NCBI GenBank assembly: GCA_022450585.1
Contig: JAKUPR010000002.1
Span: 61,415-106,941 of the forward strand
Direction of reading: 5' to 3'
Source of the DNA: Anaerolineales bacterium
Lineage (GTDB): Bacteria; Chloroflexota; Anaerolineae; Anaerolineales; UBA11657
Length of the DNA: 45,527 nucleotides
Shown here piece by piece: positions 16,568 through 24,265 of this stretch. How positions within the stretch are numbered: position 1 is the first letter of the stretch; every line of letters starts with the position of its first letter. The translations under genes were made by a program, and so were the position numbers. The notes below the pieces were generated by a model. It worked only from the letters and a program-made list of their open reading frames with translations. It was not told the origin of the DNA and did not search any database.

Positions 16568-16960
16568 ATGGCTAGAGTGCGTGGAATTGGAACTAAGCGT
16601 GTTTCTGAACGTCTGCAAGCAGCTATAGCAAATCTGATTCGTACTGGCATGGGAGATGCGCGCCTAAATCTGGTGACCGTAACTGATGTTCGTGTAGACC
16701 GCGAATTAGAGCGGGCGCATGTCTGGGTGTGCGCACCGGCTTTAAATGAGGACAGGCGCGAACAAGTGCTGGAAGCCCTATCTGGTGCCTCTGGCTTCAT
16801 ACGTCGGCAGTTAGCCGTCCGTGTACGGATGCGCCGAATGCCAAGTCTGGAGTTCCACTGGGATTTTACCCCTGACAATGCTGCTCAAGTGGATAATCTG
16901 ATTGACAATGGTGGTGCTACATATGAGGGGCTTCATGGCGTCAGAACTTCGCAAAGCTAA
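16568..16960 (+). CDS. rbfA: Ribosome-binding factor A
   Basis: RbfA assists late 30S maturation and 16S rRNA 5' end processing. The 130-residue protein has the single KH-like fold pattern RVSERLQAAIANLIR, then LVTVTDVRVDRELERAHVWV, SGASGFIRRQLAVRVRMRRMP and LEFHWDFTPDNAAQVDNLI. These match the family along its length. It starts seven bases after the infB stop and overlaps the beginning of nrnA by 26 bases in a different frame. Confidence 0.93.
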   Translation: MARVRGIGTKRVSERLQAAIANLIRTGMGDARLNLVTVTDVRVDRELERAHVWVCAPALNEDRREQVLEALSGASGFIRRQLAVRVRMRRMPSLEFHWDFTPDNAAQVDNLIDNGGATYEGLHGVRTSQS

Positions 16961-17915
16961 GAAATGGTTACATGGAGCCGACCATATCTGTATTCTCAGC
17001 CATGTCAGTCCGGATGGAGATGCGGTTGGGTCAGTGCTTGGGTTAACATGGGCGCTTAGGGCAGGTGGGAAGCGAGTTACTCCGGCCTTGGCGGATGACG
17101 TTCCTTCAACTTTTACATTTCTTCCCGGGTGCTCTGAAGTGGCTAACGCAGTGCCAGAAGATGTTGATCTTCTTATAGCATTGGACACAGCAGATGTCGA
17201 GCGTTTAGGATCGCTTGGCCAAGATTTGCCTCAGCCCATTGATATCAATATTGACCATCATGTCAGTAACAGCCATTTCGCTAATATCAATTTAGTCGCA
17301 GATGATATGGCTGCAACGTCGGAGTATTTAGTTGATTTACTAGAACCATTTGGTCTTGCTTTGGACAAACAGGTGGCTAATTGTCTGCTCACTGGACTTC
17401 TGACTGATTCTCTAGGTTTTCGTACTAATAGCACTGGAATATCTACGCTGGGAACGGCACAGAAGCTATTGCGATATGGTGCTCAGCTTCACGAAATTTA
17501 TGATCGTACATTACACCGGAGGTCTTTTGAATCCATGAAGTTGTGGGCTCAAGCCCTCGGTACGGCGCGCTGCGAAAGTGGGATAGCATGGACGCATGTG
17601 ACTTTGGAGGGCAAAGCTAAAATAGGATATAACGCTAGTGGGGATGCGGACGTGATATCGCAACTGACGGCTATTGAGGATGCAGATGTGGCAGTTGTCT
17701 TAGTAGAGCGTCCAGATGCAGAGGTGAAGATTAGCTGGCGTGCAGTGAGTGGCGTAGATGTGTCTGAAATTGCTCAATTCTTTGGAGGGGGTGGTCACAG
17801 GGCTGCCGCAGGTGCAAGTATATACGGTGTCACCCTTGAGCAGGCTGAACAAGATGTGCTATATCGAACACGTTTAGCATTGAATCAGTATCTTCAAGGG
17901 TGCTCAGTTCCGTAG
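16935..17915 (+). CDS. nrnA: DHH-family oligoribonuclease / pAp phosphatase NrnA
   Basis: A bifunctional nanoRNase and 3'-phosphoadenosine 5'-phosphate phosphatase of 326 aa. The DHH domain shows motif I SPDGDAVGS (DGD 27-29), motif II LDTAD (83-87), motif III IDHH (106-109) and motif IV LLTDSLGFRTNST. The DHHA1 domain ends with FFGGGGHRAAAGA. All metal ligands are in place. The start is ATG 16935 with GAGGGG four bases upstream. The frame opens at 16902, but that lies deep inside rbfA. It is the usual gene after rbfA in Gram-positive and Chloroflexota-type nusA operons. Confidence 0.93.
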   Translation: MASELRKAKKWLHGADHICILSHVSPDGDAVGSVLGLTWALRAGGKRVTPALADDVPSTFTFLPGCSEVANAVPEDVDLLIALDTADVERLGSLGQDLPQPIDINIDHHVSNSHFANINLVADDMAATSEYLVDLLEPFGLALDKQVANCLLTGLLTDSLGFRTNSTGISTLGTAQKLLRYGAQLHEIYDRTLHRRSFESMKLWAQALGTARCESGIAWTHVTLEGKAKIGYNASGDADVISQLTAIEDADVAVVLVERPDAEVKISWRAVSGVDVSEIAQFFGGGGHRAAAGASIYGVTLEQAEQDVLYRTRLALNQYLQGCSVP

Positions 17916-17945
17916 CGGAAATAGACGGTCTGTGCGGAGCCTTTT

Positions 17946-18827
17946 ATGAATGGCTGGCTTCTCGTTGACAAACCAGGTGGCGTTACTTCGCATGATGTCG
18001 TCCAGAGTGCGCGTGGTTGGCTGCGTCAGCGTAGAGTTGGGCATACTGGCACGCTTGATCCTCTTGCCACGGGTCTCATGGTCCTTTGTTTAGGATACGC
18101 CACTAGATTGAGCGAATATTTGCTTGAGCAAACCAAAGAATACTGTGCTGTGATTCGTTTTGGCCAGACTACTGATAGCTACGACGCTGATGGAGAAGTG
18201 ACGTCGACGAATCCAGTCAATATAGGTTTGGCAGAAGTGACAAATGCATTGCATCAATTCCGTGGGGAAATCAATCAGATTCCTCCGGTGTTCTCCGCGA
18301 AAAAACACTCTGGGAAACGCTCGTACAAGTTAGCCCGGGAGGGAAAGACGGTGCGGATGCGGGCGCGTAGGGTGCGTATCGACAAACTGCATGCCATTGA
18401 TTTTGAAAATGTAGATGTTACCCTTGAACTTTCCTGTTCTGCAGGTACGTATGTACGTTCTCTGGCTCACGATTTAGGCCAGGTATTAGGTTGCGGAGCT
18501 CACCTCGTTTCCTTACGAAGAACTGCTGTGGGGAAGTTTTCAATTCAGCAAGCTCACACCACGAAGGAGCTCGAATCAGAATTTGTCTCCGGACTGGGAA
18601 AGCGTCATGTGCTTCCTCCTGGTGAGGCATTGAGTGACTGGCCGGAGATTATGCTTCGGGGAGAGTGTGTGCGTAAGCTCCAGCATGGCAATCCGGTCAA
18701 GGTCGGAGGGAGCATACCTCATCGTTTGGGTCTCGCGTATGATTCGCGTGGAAAATTAATCGCAGTTGTAGAGGGACACCCGAAAGAGGGTCACTGGCAG
18801 CCAAGAAAGGTGCTAATTCAACAATGA
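17946..18827 (+). CDS. truB: tRNA pseudouridine-55 synthase TruB
   Basis: Makes pseudouridine 55 in the T-loop of tRNAs. The 293-residue protein begins with GWLLVDKPGGVTSHDVV and carries the catalytic motif GHTGTLDPLATG (nucleophile D38). Q-I-P-P-V-F-S-A-K-K-H-S-G and CSAGTYVRSLAHDLG follow, with a C-terminal region resembling the TruB_C/PUA-like tail. It lies 30 bases after nrnA and overlaps ribF by four bases (ATGA). Confidence 0.96.
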   Translation: MNGWLLVDKPGGVTSHDVVQSARGWLRQRRVGHTGTLDPLATGLMVLCLGYATRLSEYLLEQTKEYCAVIRFGQTTDSYDADGEVTSTNPVNIGLAEVTNALHQFRGEINQIPPVFSAKKHSGKRSYKLAREGKTVRMRARRVRIDKLHAIDFENVDVTLELSCSAGTYVRSLAHDLGQVLGCGAHLVSLRRTAVGKFSIQQAHTTKELESEFVSGLGKRHVLPPGEALSDWPEIMLRGECVRKLQHGNPVKVGGSIPHRLGLAYDSRGKLIAVVEGHPKEGHWQPRKVLIQQ

Positions 18828-19750
18828 CTCATGTGAGATCCCTAATGGATGTTAATGCCTTCGGCTCAACACTTTTGACCATTGGTGCCTTTGACGGAGT
18901 ACACCGTGGACATCAGGCCTTGGTGACGGACATGATTGTCAGCGCCAGGACTAGCGGATTGCAGTCGGTAGCACTAACCTTTTTTCCGCATCCCTCTGTT
19001 GTACTGAGTGGACGCAACCCAGCTTCATATATACACAGGCCGGATGAGAAAGCGATTGCTTTAGAGAAATTGGGAGTTGATTGGGTGGTGACTCTGCCGT
19101 TCAATGAGCGCCGCGCAAAAATTACTGCGGGTGATTTTACTCGCCAACTGCGCCGGGATTTGGATTTCCGCCAGTTTTGGTGTGGTCGCGATTTTGCCTT
19201 TGGCTGTGGGCGCGAGGGAGATATTGACTGGCTACAGGAGCACTCCCGGGAATTCGGATTTAGCTTGCATATTGCTGAGCCAGTGCGGCATGAGAATGGT
19301 GTGATCTCTAGCAGTAGAGTCCGAGATTACATACGTCGTGGAGACATGGCAGGGGCGATGCGCTGTCTCGGGCGTCCATTACGGATTCCCGGTATAGTGG
19401 AGACTGGCTCGGGTCGTGGGCGCTCCATAGGATTCCCTACAGCAAATCTGGATGTGTGGGATGAGCGGGCTCGTCCCGCCGTCGGGGTGTATGCGGCCTT
19501 TGCGTGGCTGGAAGAAGTAAGGTATCACGCAGTTGTTAATGTTGGTCTACGCCCGACTTTTGATGATGGTCACGGAGTCACTATAGAGACGCATTTACTA
19601 GACTTTAATGGTAATCTTTACGGGCGACGCTTGTTGCTTGATTTTATCGCGCGACTGCGCGACGAACGAAAATTTGAGCATACGCAGGATCTGGGTGCGC
19701 AGATTAAAGTTGATGTGAATACGGCGCGCGAGGTGCTTGCAGAGGTGTAG
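18824..19750 (+). CDS. ribF: Bifunctional riboflavin kinase / FAD synthetase RibF
   Basis: Converts riboflavin to FMN and FMN to FAD. The N-terminal FAD-synthetase domain shows TIGAFDGVHRGHQAL (nucleotidyl-transferase HxGH-type loop), ALTFFPHP and SSSRVRDYIRRGDM. The C-terminal flavokinase domain (from about residue 185) shows GSGRGRSIGFPTANL, PAVGVYAAF, VNVGLRPTF and IETHLLDF. The length of 308 aa is standard. It ends the nusA operon. No FMN riboswitch precedes it, unlike the ribD operon at 31.9 kb. Confidence 0.96.
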   Translation: MTHVRSLMDVNAFGSTLLTIGAFDGVHRGHQALVTDMIVSARTSGLQSVALTFFPHPSVVLSGRNPASYIHRPDEKAIALEKLGVDWVVTLPFNERRAKITAGDFTRQLRRDLDFRQFWCGRDFAFGCGREGDIDWLQEHSREFGFSLHIAEPVRHENGVISSSRVRDYIRRGDMAGAMRCLGRPLRIPGIVETGSGRGRSIGFPTANLDVWDERARPAVGVYAAFAWLEEVRYHAVVNVGLRPTFDDGHGVTIETHLLDFNGNLYGRRLLLDFIARLRDERKFEHTQDLGAQIKVDVNTAREVLAEV

Positions 19751-20017
19751 ATGGACTGGCATATGAGCGAGCAATGTCACTGCTGAGACTGCACTGATTC
19801 AACTCGGCAACAATTGATTAGGTGGACTATGTCATGACTGCGCTTGAACTGATTACTCTTAGTGAAATATCCCGAAGATGAGTCATGGAAAACGCTGGTT
19901 ACTTTGCCAAAATATGCATAGAGATATTGACATCTCATGTTGAAATAGTGTGGACATGAACTTGGTGCCTCAGGTGATTTGATATCCTGGGATATGTTTT
20001 GAAATATGAGAGATAAG

Positions 20018-20659
20018 ATGCAGTACGTGAAATTAGTGACGGTAACACCGGATGCGGAATCGCAAATGGCGTACATTGCCAGGGTTTCCAATCCTCAGAA
20101 TCAAGACAACGAAAACTTTTCTGGACTCCTAAAATATTGTGTTAAGCATGGTCACTGGTCTGTTTTTGAGCAGGCATATATGACATTGGAAATAGATACC
20201 ACACGTGGTATTGCTGCGCAAATTCTGCGGCATCGCAGTTTTACTTTCCAAGAATTCTCTCAGAGGTATGCTGATGTTGGTTTACTCGATAGTGGCATTC
20301 CTATTCCTGATTTGCGCCGACAAGACATTGCTAATCGTCAAAACAGTATTGACGATATGGCAGAGACACAGCAAGATCAGCTGCGAAAAAAAATTGCTCG
20401 ACACTTCAGGGATGCGGAAAATCTGTATAGAAAACTCTTAGAAGAGGGAGTTGCCAAAGAGTGTGCTCGCTTTGTGCTGCCTCTGGCTACTCCTACTAGG
20501 ATATATATGACAGGTTCTGTGCGCTCCTGGATTCATTATATTAATTTGCGAAGTGGACATGGTACTCAGAAAGAGCACATGCAGATTGCAGACCAGTGTA
20601 AAGCAATTTTTGTCCAAGAATTCCCTGTATGTTCTGAAGCATTGGGATATACGTCCTAG
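20018..20659 (+). CDS. thyX: Flavin-dependent thymidylate synthase ThyX
   Basis: Methylates dUMP to dTMP using methylenetetrahydrofolate, FAD and NADPH. The ThyX signature RHRSFTFQEFSQR lies at residues 71-83. The central region carries the ARHFRDAENLYRKLLEEGVAKECARFVLP helix-loop typical of the family, and TGSVRSWIHYINLR contains the substrate arginine region. I start at ATG 20018 (213 aa), with GAGA upstream; ATG 20006 would add four residues. It is monocistronic as far as can be seen. It shares the CH2-THF pool with the SHMT-GcvT fusion at 40.6-43.8 kb. Confidence 0.96.
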   Translation: MQYVKLVTVTPDAESQMAYIARVSNPQNQDNENFSGLLKYCVKHGHWSVFEQAYMTLEIDTTRGIAAQILRHRSFTFQEFSQRYADVGLLDSGIPIPDLRRQDIANRQNSIDDMAETQQDQLRKKIARHFRDAENLYRKLLEEGVAKECARFVLPLATPTRIYMTGSVRSWIHYINLRSGHGTQKEHMQIADQCKAIFVQEFPVCSEALGYTS

Positions 20660-20887
20660 TGCCACAACTAGTATCCGGATGTAAGCGTGTGTATATAGAC
20701 GTCTGGCTCGTTCTGGGCCAGGAAACATCGCGTTGGGACACAGATAGGTTGGTCAAGAATCTACGGAAGTCCAGTAATTGAGTGTAGCGATTCCGAAAGT
20801 TATATTTGCGAGAGTGATCGTGATGAATGCCTCATCCGTGAAGGGATTACGGGAATTTTAGCTTACGTACTTGAGGGTCCTTATAAA

Positions 20888-22195
20888 TTATTCCACAACA
20901 TCGTGATGTAGAGGAAGCTCAAAAACTTTTTCAGTCTTTATTTCTATCCCTGCCATTGCTTCCGCTCTCGCGTTCTTGATATTTTTAGAATTGTTGGCAT
21001 GGATAGTGAATAGCTTGTCTCCCCTGTTGATGCGAGCGCCCACTTTTTGATGCACAACGATTCCAACATCTAAGTCTATCGGTCCATTTTTTCGCTCACG
21101 TCCTGCGCCAAGCATGGTTGCAGCTTTACCGATATTGATAGCATCCATTCGTGCTAGAAAACCATCGTCTTTAGCTTTTACGGTTTTTGTAATCGTTGCG
21201 GCTGATAGCTTCTTTGGCTCGTCTACGTATAATCCATCGCCGCCTTGGGCGGTAACGAGTGCTCGGAATTTCTCCAGAGCGCTGCCATTTGCAAGCGCTT
21301 CTTCGGCCAGTAGTTGTCCTGATGCTGCGTCCTGCGCTATTCCGGCTAGACGCAGCATCTGTCCGGCTAGTAGCAGGCAATGGGAGCGTAAATCCGGTGG
21401 ACCGGCGTCGCGCAGTGTGTCTATGGCCTCGGCCAGTTCAAGTACATTCCCTACAGCATTTCCCAGTGTCTGATTCATGTCTGATATCACAGCAATAGTG
21501 TGACGTCCAGTATGGTTCCCTATGGCGACCATCAAGTGCGCCAGTCTACGTGCGGTTTCGAGCGTCGGGGTGAAAGCTCCGTTGCCGGTCTTTACGTCTA
21601 GCACAATGGCCTGTGCTCCTCCTGCGATTTTCTTACTCATGATTGAGCTAGCGATTAGTGGAATGCTGTCTATGGTGCCGGTCACATCACGCAGTGCATA
21701 TAGCTTGCCATCAGCTGGCGCAAGATCGGCAGATTGCCCGGCCAGCACAATACCGATGTTGCGCATCTGTGACCGGAACTGATTGGAAGAGACATCACTG
21801 CTAAAACCGGGTATTGCATCCAACTTGTCTAGCGTACCGCCACTGTGTCCCAAACCGCGACCTGACATCTTGCCCACGGCTGCTCCACATGCACTTACAA
21901 TCGGTGCCACCACCAGCGTGGTTTTGTCACCGACACCGCCAGTCGAGTGTTTGTCCACCGTTGGGATAGCAACAGTGGATGATAGATCAAGTATCTCACC
22001 GGAATTAGCCATTGCCAGTGTCAGGGCAGTGGTTTCGTGTGCGTTCATGCCTTGGAAATACAGCGCCATTGCCAGTGCTGCGACCTGATAATCGGGGATT
22101 TTTCCTGCGGTAAATTGCTGGACGAACCACTCAATTTCTGCGCTGCTGAGCTCCTTGCCGTCGCGCTTCTTTGTTATTAGATCTACAGTTCGCAT
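20888..22195 (-). CDS. pdp: Pyrimidine-nucleoside phosphorylase
   Basis: Phosphorolyses uridine/thymidine to base and (deoxy)ribose-1-phosphate for salvage. The 435-residue protein has the family signature KHSTGGVGDKTT (82-93), the SGRGLGHSGGTLDKLDAIPGF block and the SSIMSKKIAGGAQAIVLDVKTGNGAF block with phosphate- and K+-binding residues. The C-terminal domain runs GIVVHQKVGARINRGDKLFTIH. It resembles the Bacillus Pdp type; thymidine phosphorylase DeoA is the alternative. It is divergent from the deaminase-CYTH gene, with about 100 bases between the starts. Confidence 0.93.
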   Translation of the reverse strand: MRTVDLITKKRDGKELSSAEIEWFVQQFTAGKIPDYQVAALAMALYFQGMNAHETTALTLAMANSGEILDLSSTVAIPTVDKHSTGGVGDKTTLVVAPIVSACGAAVGKMSGRGLGHSGGTLDKLDAIPGFSSDVSSNQFRSQMRNIGIVLAGQSADLAPADGKLYALRDVTGTIDSIPLIASSIMSKKIAGGAQAIVLDVKTGNGAFTPTLETARRLAHLMVAIGNHTGRHTIAVISDMNQTLGNAVGNVLELAEAIDTLRDAGPPDLRSHCLLLAGQMLRLAGIAQDAASGQLLAEEALANGSALEKFRALVTAQGGDGLYVDEPKKLSAATITKTVKAKDDGFLARMDAINIGKAATMLGAGRERKNGPIDLDVGIVVHQKVGARINRGDKLFTIHANNSKNIKNARAEAMAGIEIKTEKVFELPLHHDVVE

Positions 22196-22252
22196 ATGTT
22201 TTTTCGTTAAGCGGGATGATTACACTATAACACTAGCAAAGCGAATGTAAAA

Positions 22253-22263
22253 GGGGATATAAT
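22253..22263 (+). promoter_or_regulatory. Candidate -10 element of the deaminase-CYTH gene
   Basis: GGGGATATAAT contains TATAAT at 22258-22263, without a recognisable -35. Initiation near 22270 would place the in-frame GTG at 22268 outside the message and favours ATG 22298. Alternatively AAGGGG at 22251-22256 is the Shine-Dalgarno sequence of the GTG start. The two readings exclude each other. Confidence 0.35.
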
Positions 22264-22297
22264 ATGTGTGACCGACTCGTACATCTTACCTAAATCT

Positions 22298-24265
22298 ATG
22301 ACTCAAATAGACTGTCTCTTAACTGGAGCAACTGTAGTTACGGCCAACGAGAAATGGGATGTTTTCGAACCCGGTGCTGTTGCGTTAAGTGGCGATAGCA
22401 TAGTTGCCGTTGGCCCGGCTGATAAGATATGCTCAGAATTTTCGAGTATTGAGTCAGTAGACTGTTCTGGGAAGGCAATCATACCTGGAATGATAAATGC
22501 CCACACGCATGTTCCTATGACTCTGTTACGTGGGTTAGCGGATGATCTACGACTGGACGTGTGGCTGCTAGGATATATGATGCCGATCGAACGCGAGTTT
22601 GTGTCCCCTGAATTTTGTCGCATCGGAACATTACTTGGCTGTGCTGAGATGATTCGTTCAGGCATCACTTGTTTTGCTGACATGTATTATATTGAAGATG
22701 ATGTGGCTCAAGCCATTGCAGATGTAGGTATGCGCGCTCTTTGCGCACAGACTGTACTTAAATTCCCGATGCCTGGCGCAGCTAGTTTTGAGGATGGGAT
22801 TGTGTACGCACGTCAATTTATTGAGCGTTGGAAGGGACATGCACTTATCCTTCCTTCAGTTGGTCCGCACGCACCTTACACGAGCACGCGTGATATGCTT
22901 CGTGCCTGTGCGGATCTTGCCAAAGAGTACGACGTGCCGTTACACATTCATTTGTCTGAGACAGAGGGAGAGGTAGAGCAAAGTCGCAGAGACCACAATA
23001 TGCCGGTCATCCCATGGGTGAAAAAACAGAATCTTTTTGGTGCAAAAGTGCTAGCGGCGCACTGCGTACACGTTGACTCGGGTGAAATAAGTACGATGCA
23101 CAACTATAGTGTCGGAGTGGCACACAATCCTACTAGCAATCTTAAGCTTGCTTCAGGGATTGCCCCGGTTGCTGAAATGCTACGCGTCGGTCTGAATGTG
23201 GGTATTGGGACTGATGGCCCAGCCTCAAATAATGATTTGGACATGTTCGAGGAGACTCGGCTTGCCTCCCTGCTGGCTAAGGGAATTTCTGGTGATCCCA
23301 CTGTTTTACCTGCACGTCAGGCCTTTGGGATGGCCACAATCATGGGGGCCCACGCGTTGCATATGGGGGATGTCACAGGGTCTTTGGAGCCGGGAAAGCG
23401 GGCGGATCTTGCTGTGCTTGATTTAGATCAGTTGCATACTGCACCTTCCTTCAAACATGATCCTGACGGAATTTATGCCCAGATTGTGTACGCGGGAAAG
23501 GCAGCGGATGTCTCTGATGTGATGGTGAATGGGCGTTGGTTGATGCGTGAACGAGAACTGCTGACTGTGAATGAGGTGGACTTGTCCTCCGCTGCCAGAG
23601 AATTTGCTGTACATATAGACGCTTTCCTAAGCGAGCGTGAGGAAAGCGTGCTGCTTAAGCTTGTAGCCATCGGTGGCATGGAACGCCAAGAAAGTTTTGA
23701 AGTGCAGGCAAAAAGGCGTATTTCTGACCCTCAGACAGTCATTGAGGGGGTACAGCGTGAGCCTTTCTCCGTTATCAGGCATGTACAGTATCACCAGTAC
23801 GATACCTATTTTCTTTTTCCTGAGCCCGAAGAGCATCAGCTCCGAATTCGCGAGGATGATCGTATTGGAGAAAAGGGGGATGTTGAGGATGTGCGTTACC
23901 GCCTTACTCTTATCGGGCCAGCTAAAGAACGCGAATTCTTAGGATCAATCCTTCTTTCGCGCTCACGCTTTCTAGCACCGTCTGTGCACACATTGCGATT
24001 CTATCGGGAGTATTTTTGTCCTGATGAGGAACGAAAAGTCGAAAAAGATCGGCTGCGCTGGCAGGTGGACTTTCAAGGTGTGGAGTGTTATGTCAATCTT
24101 GACCAGATTGTCGATCCAGATCTTGGATATTTCGTGGAGGTAAAAGCTCGAACATGGAGCAAAGGTGATGCTGAGGAAAAAGCGCGATTAATGGGTGAAA
24201 TGCTTTTGCGTCTGGGAGCATCTCCAGAAGACGGACCGATAGAAGATTACTCCGAACTTTCCTGA
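22298..24265 (+). CDS. Adenosine/MTA/SAH-type amidohydrolase fused to a CYTH (triphosphate tunnel) domain
   Basis: One uninterrupted frame (665 aa from GTG 22268; 655 from ATG 22298). Numbering from the GTG, residues about 14-455 are a metal-dependent deaminase of the MtaD/SsnA group. Metal ligands are NAHTH (H79, H81), HIHLSETEGE (H228, E231), AAHCVH (H265) and GTDGPASNN (D316). These enzymes deaminate methylthioadenosine, SAH or adenosine to the inosyl product. Residues about 472-650 are CYTH-like: FEVQAKRR (E478, K482), YHQYDTYF (508-515), LRIRED (525-530), YRLTLIGP and YFVEVKART (E624, K626). These correspond to the tunnel residues of CyaB/thiamine-triphosphatase proteins. The first ExExK motif is degenerate. 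The stop overlaps the convergent mutS end by 19 bases. The function of the fusion is unknown. Confidence 0.88.
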   Translation: MTQIDCLLTGATVVTANEKWDVFEPGAVALSGDSIVAVGPADKICSEFSSIESVDCSGKAIIPGMINAHTHVPMTLLRGLADDLRLDVWLLGYMMPIEREFVSPEFCRIGTLLGCAEMIRSGITCFADMYYIEDDVAQAIADVGMRALCAQTVLKFPMPGAASFEDGIVYARQFIERWKGHALILPSVGPHAPYTSTRDMLRACADLAKEYDVPLHIHLSETEGEVEQSRRDHNMPVIPWVKKQNLFGAKVLAAHCVHVDSGEISTMHNYSVGVAHNPTSNLKLASGIAPVAEMLRVGLNVGIGTDGPASNNDLDMFEETRLASLLAKGISGDPTVLPARQAFGMATIMGAHALHMGDVTGSLEPGKRADLAVLDLDQLHTAPSFKHDPDGIYAQIVYAGKAADVSDVMVNGRWLMRERELLTVNEVDLSSAAREFAVHIDAFLSEREESVLLKLVAIGGMERQESFEVQAKRRISDPQTVIEGVQREPFSVIRHVQYHQYDTYFLFPEPEEHQLRIREDDRIGEKGDVEDVRYRLTLIGPAKEREFLGSILLSRSRFLAPSVHTLRFYREYFCPDEERKVEKDRLRWQVDFQGVECYVNLDQIVDPDLGYFVEVKARTWSKGDAEEKARLMGEMLLRLGASPEDGPIEDYSELS

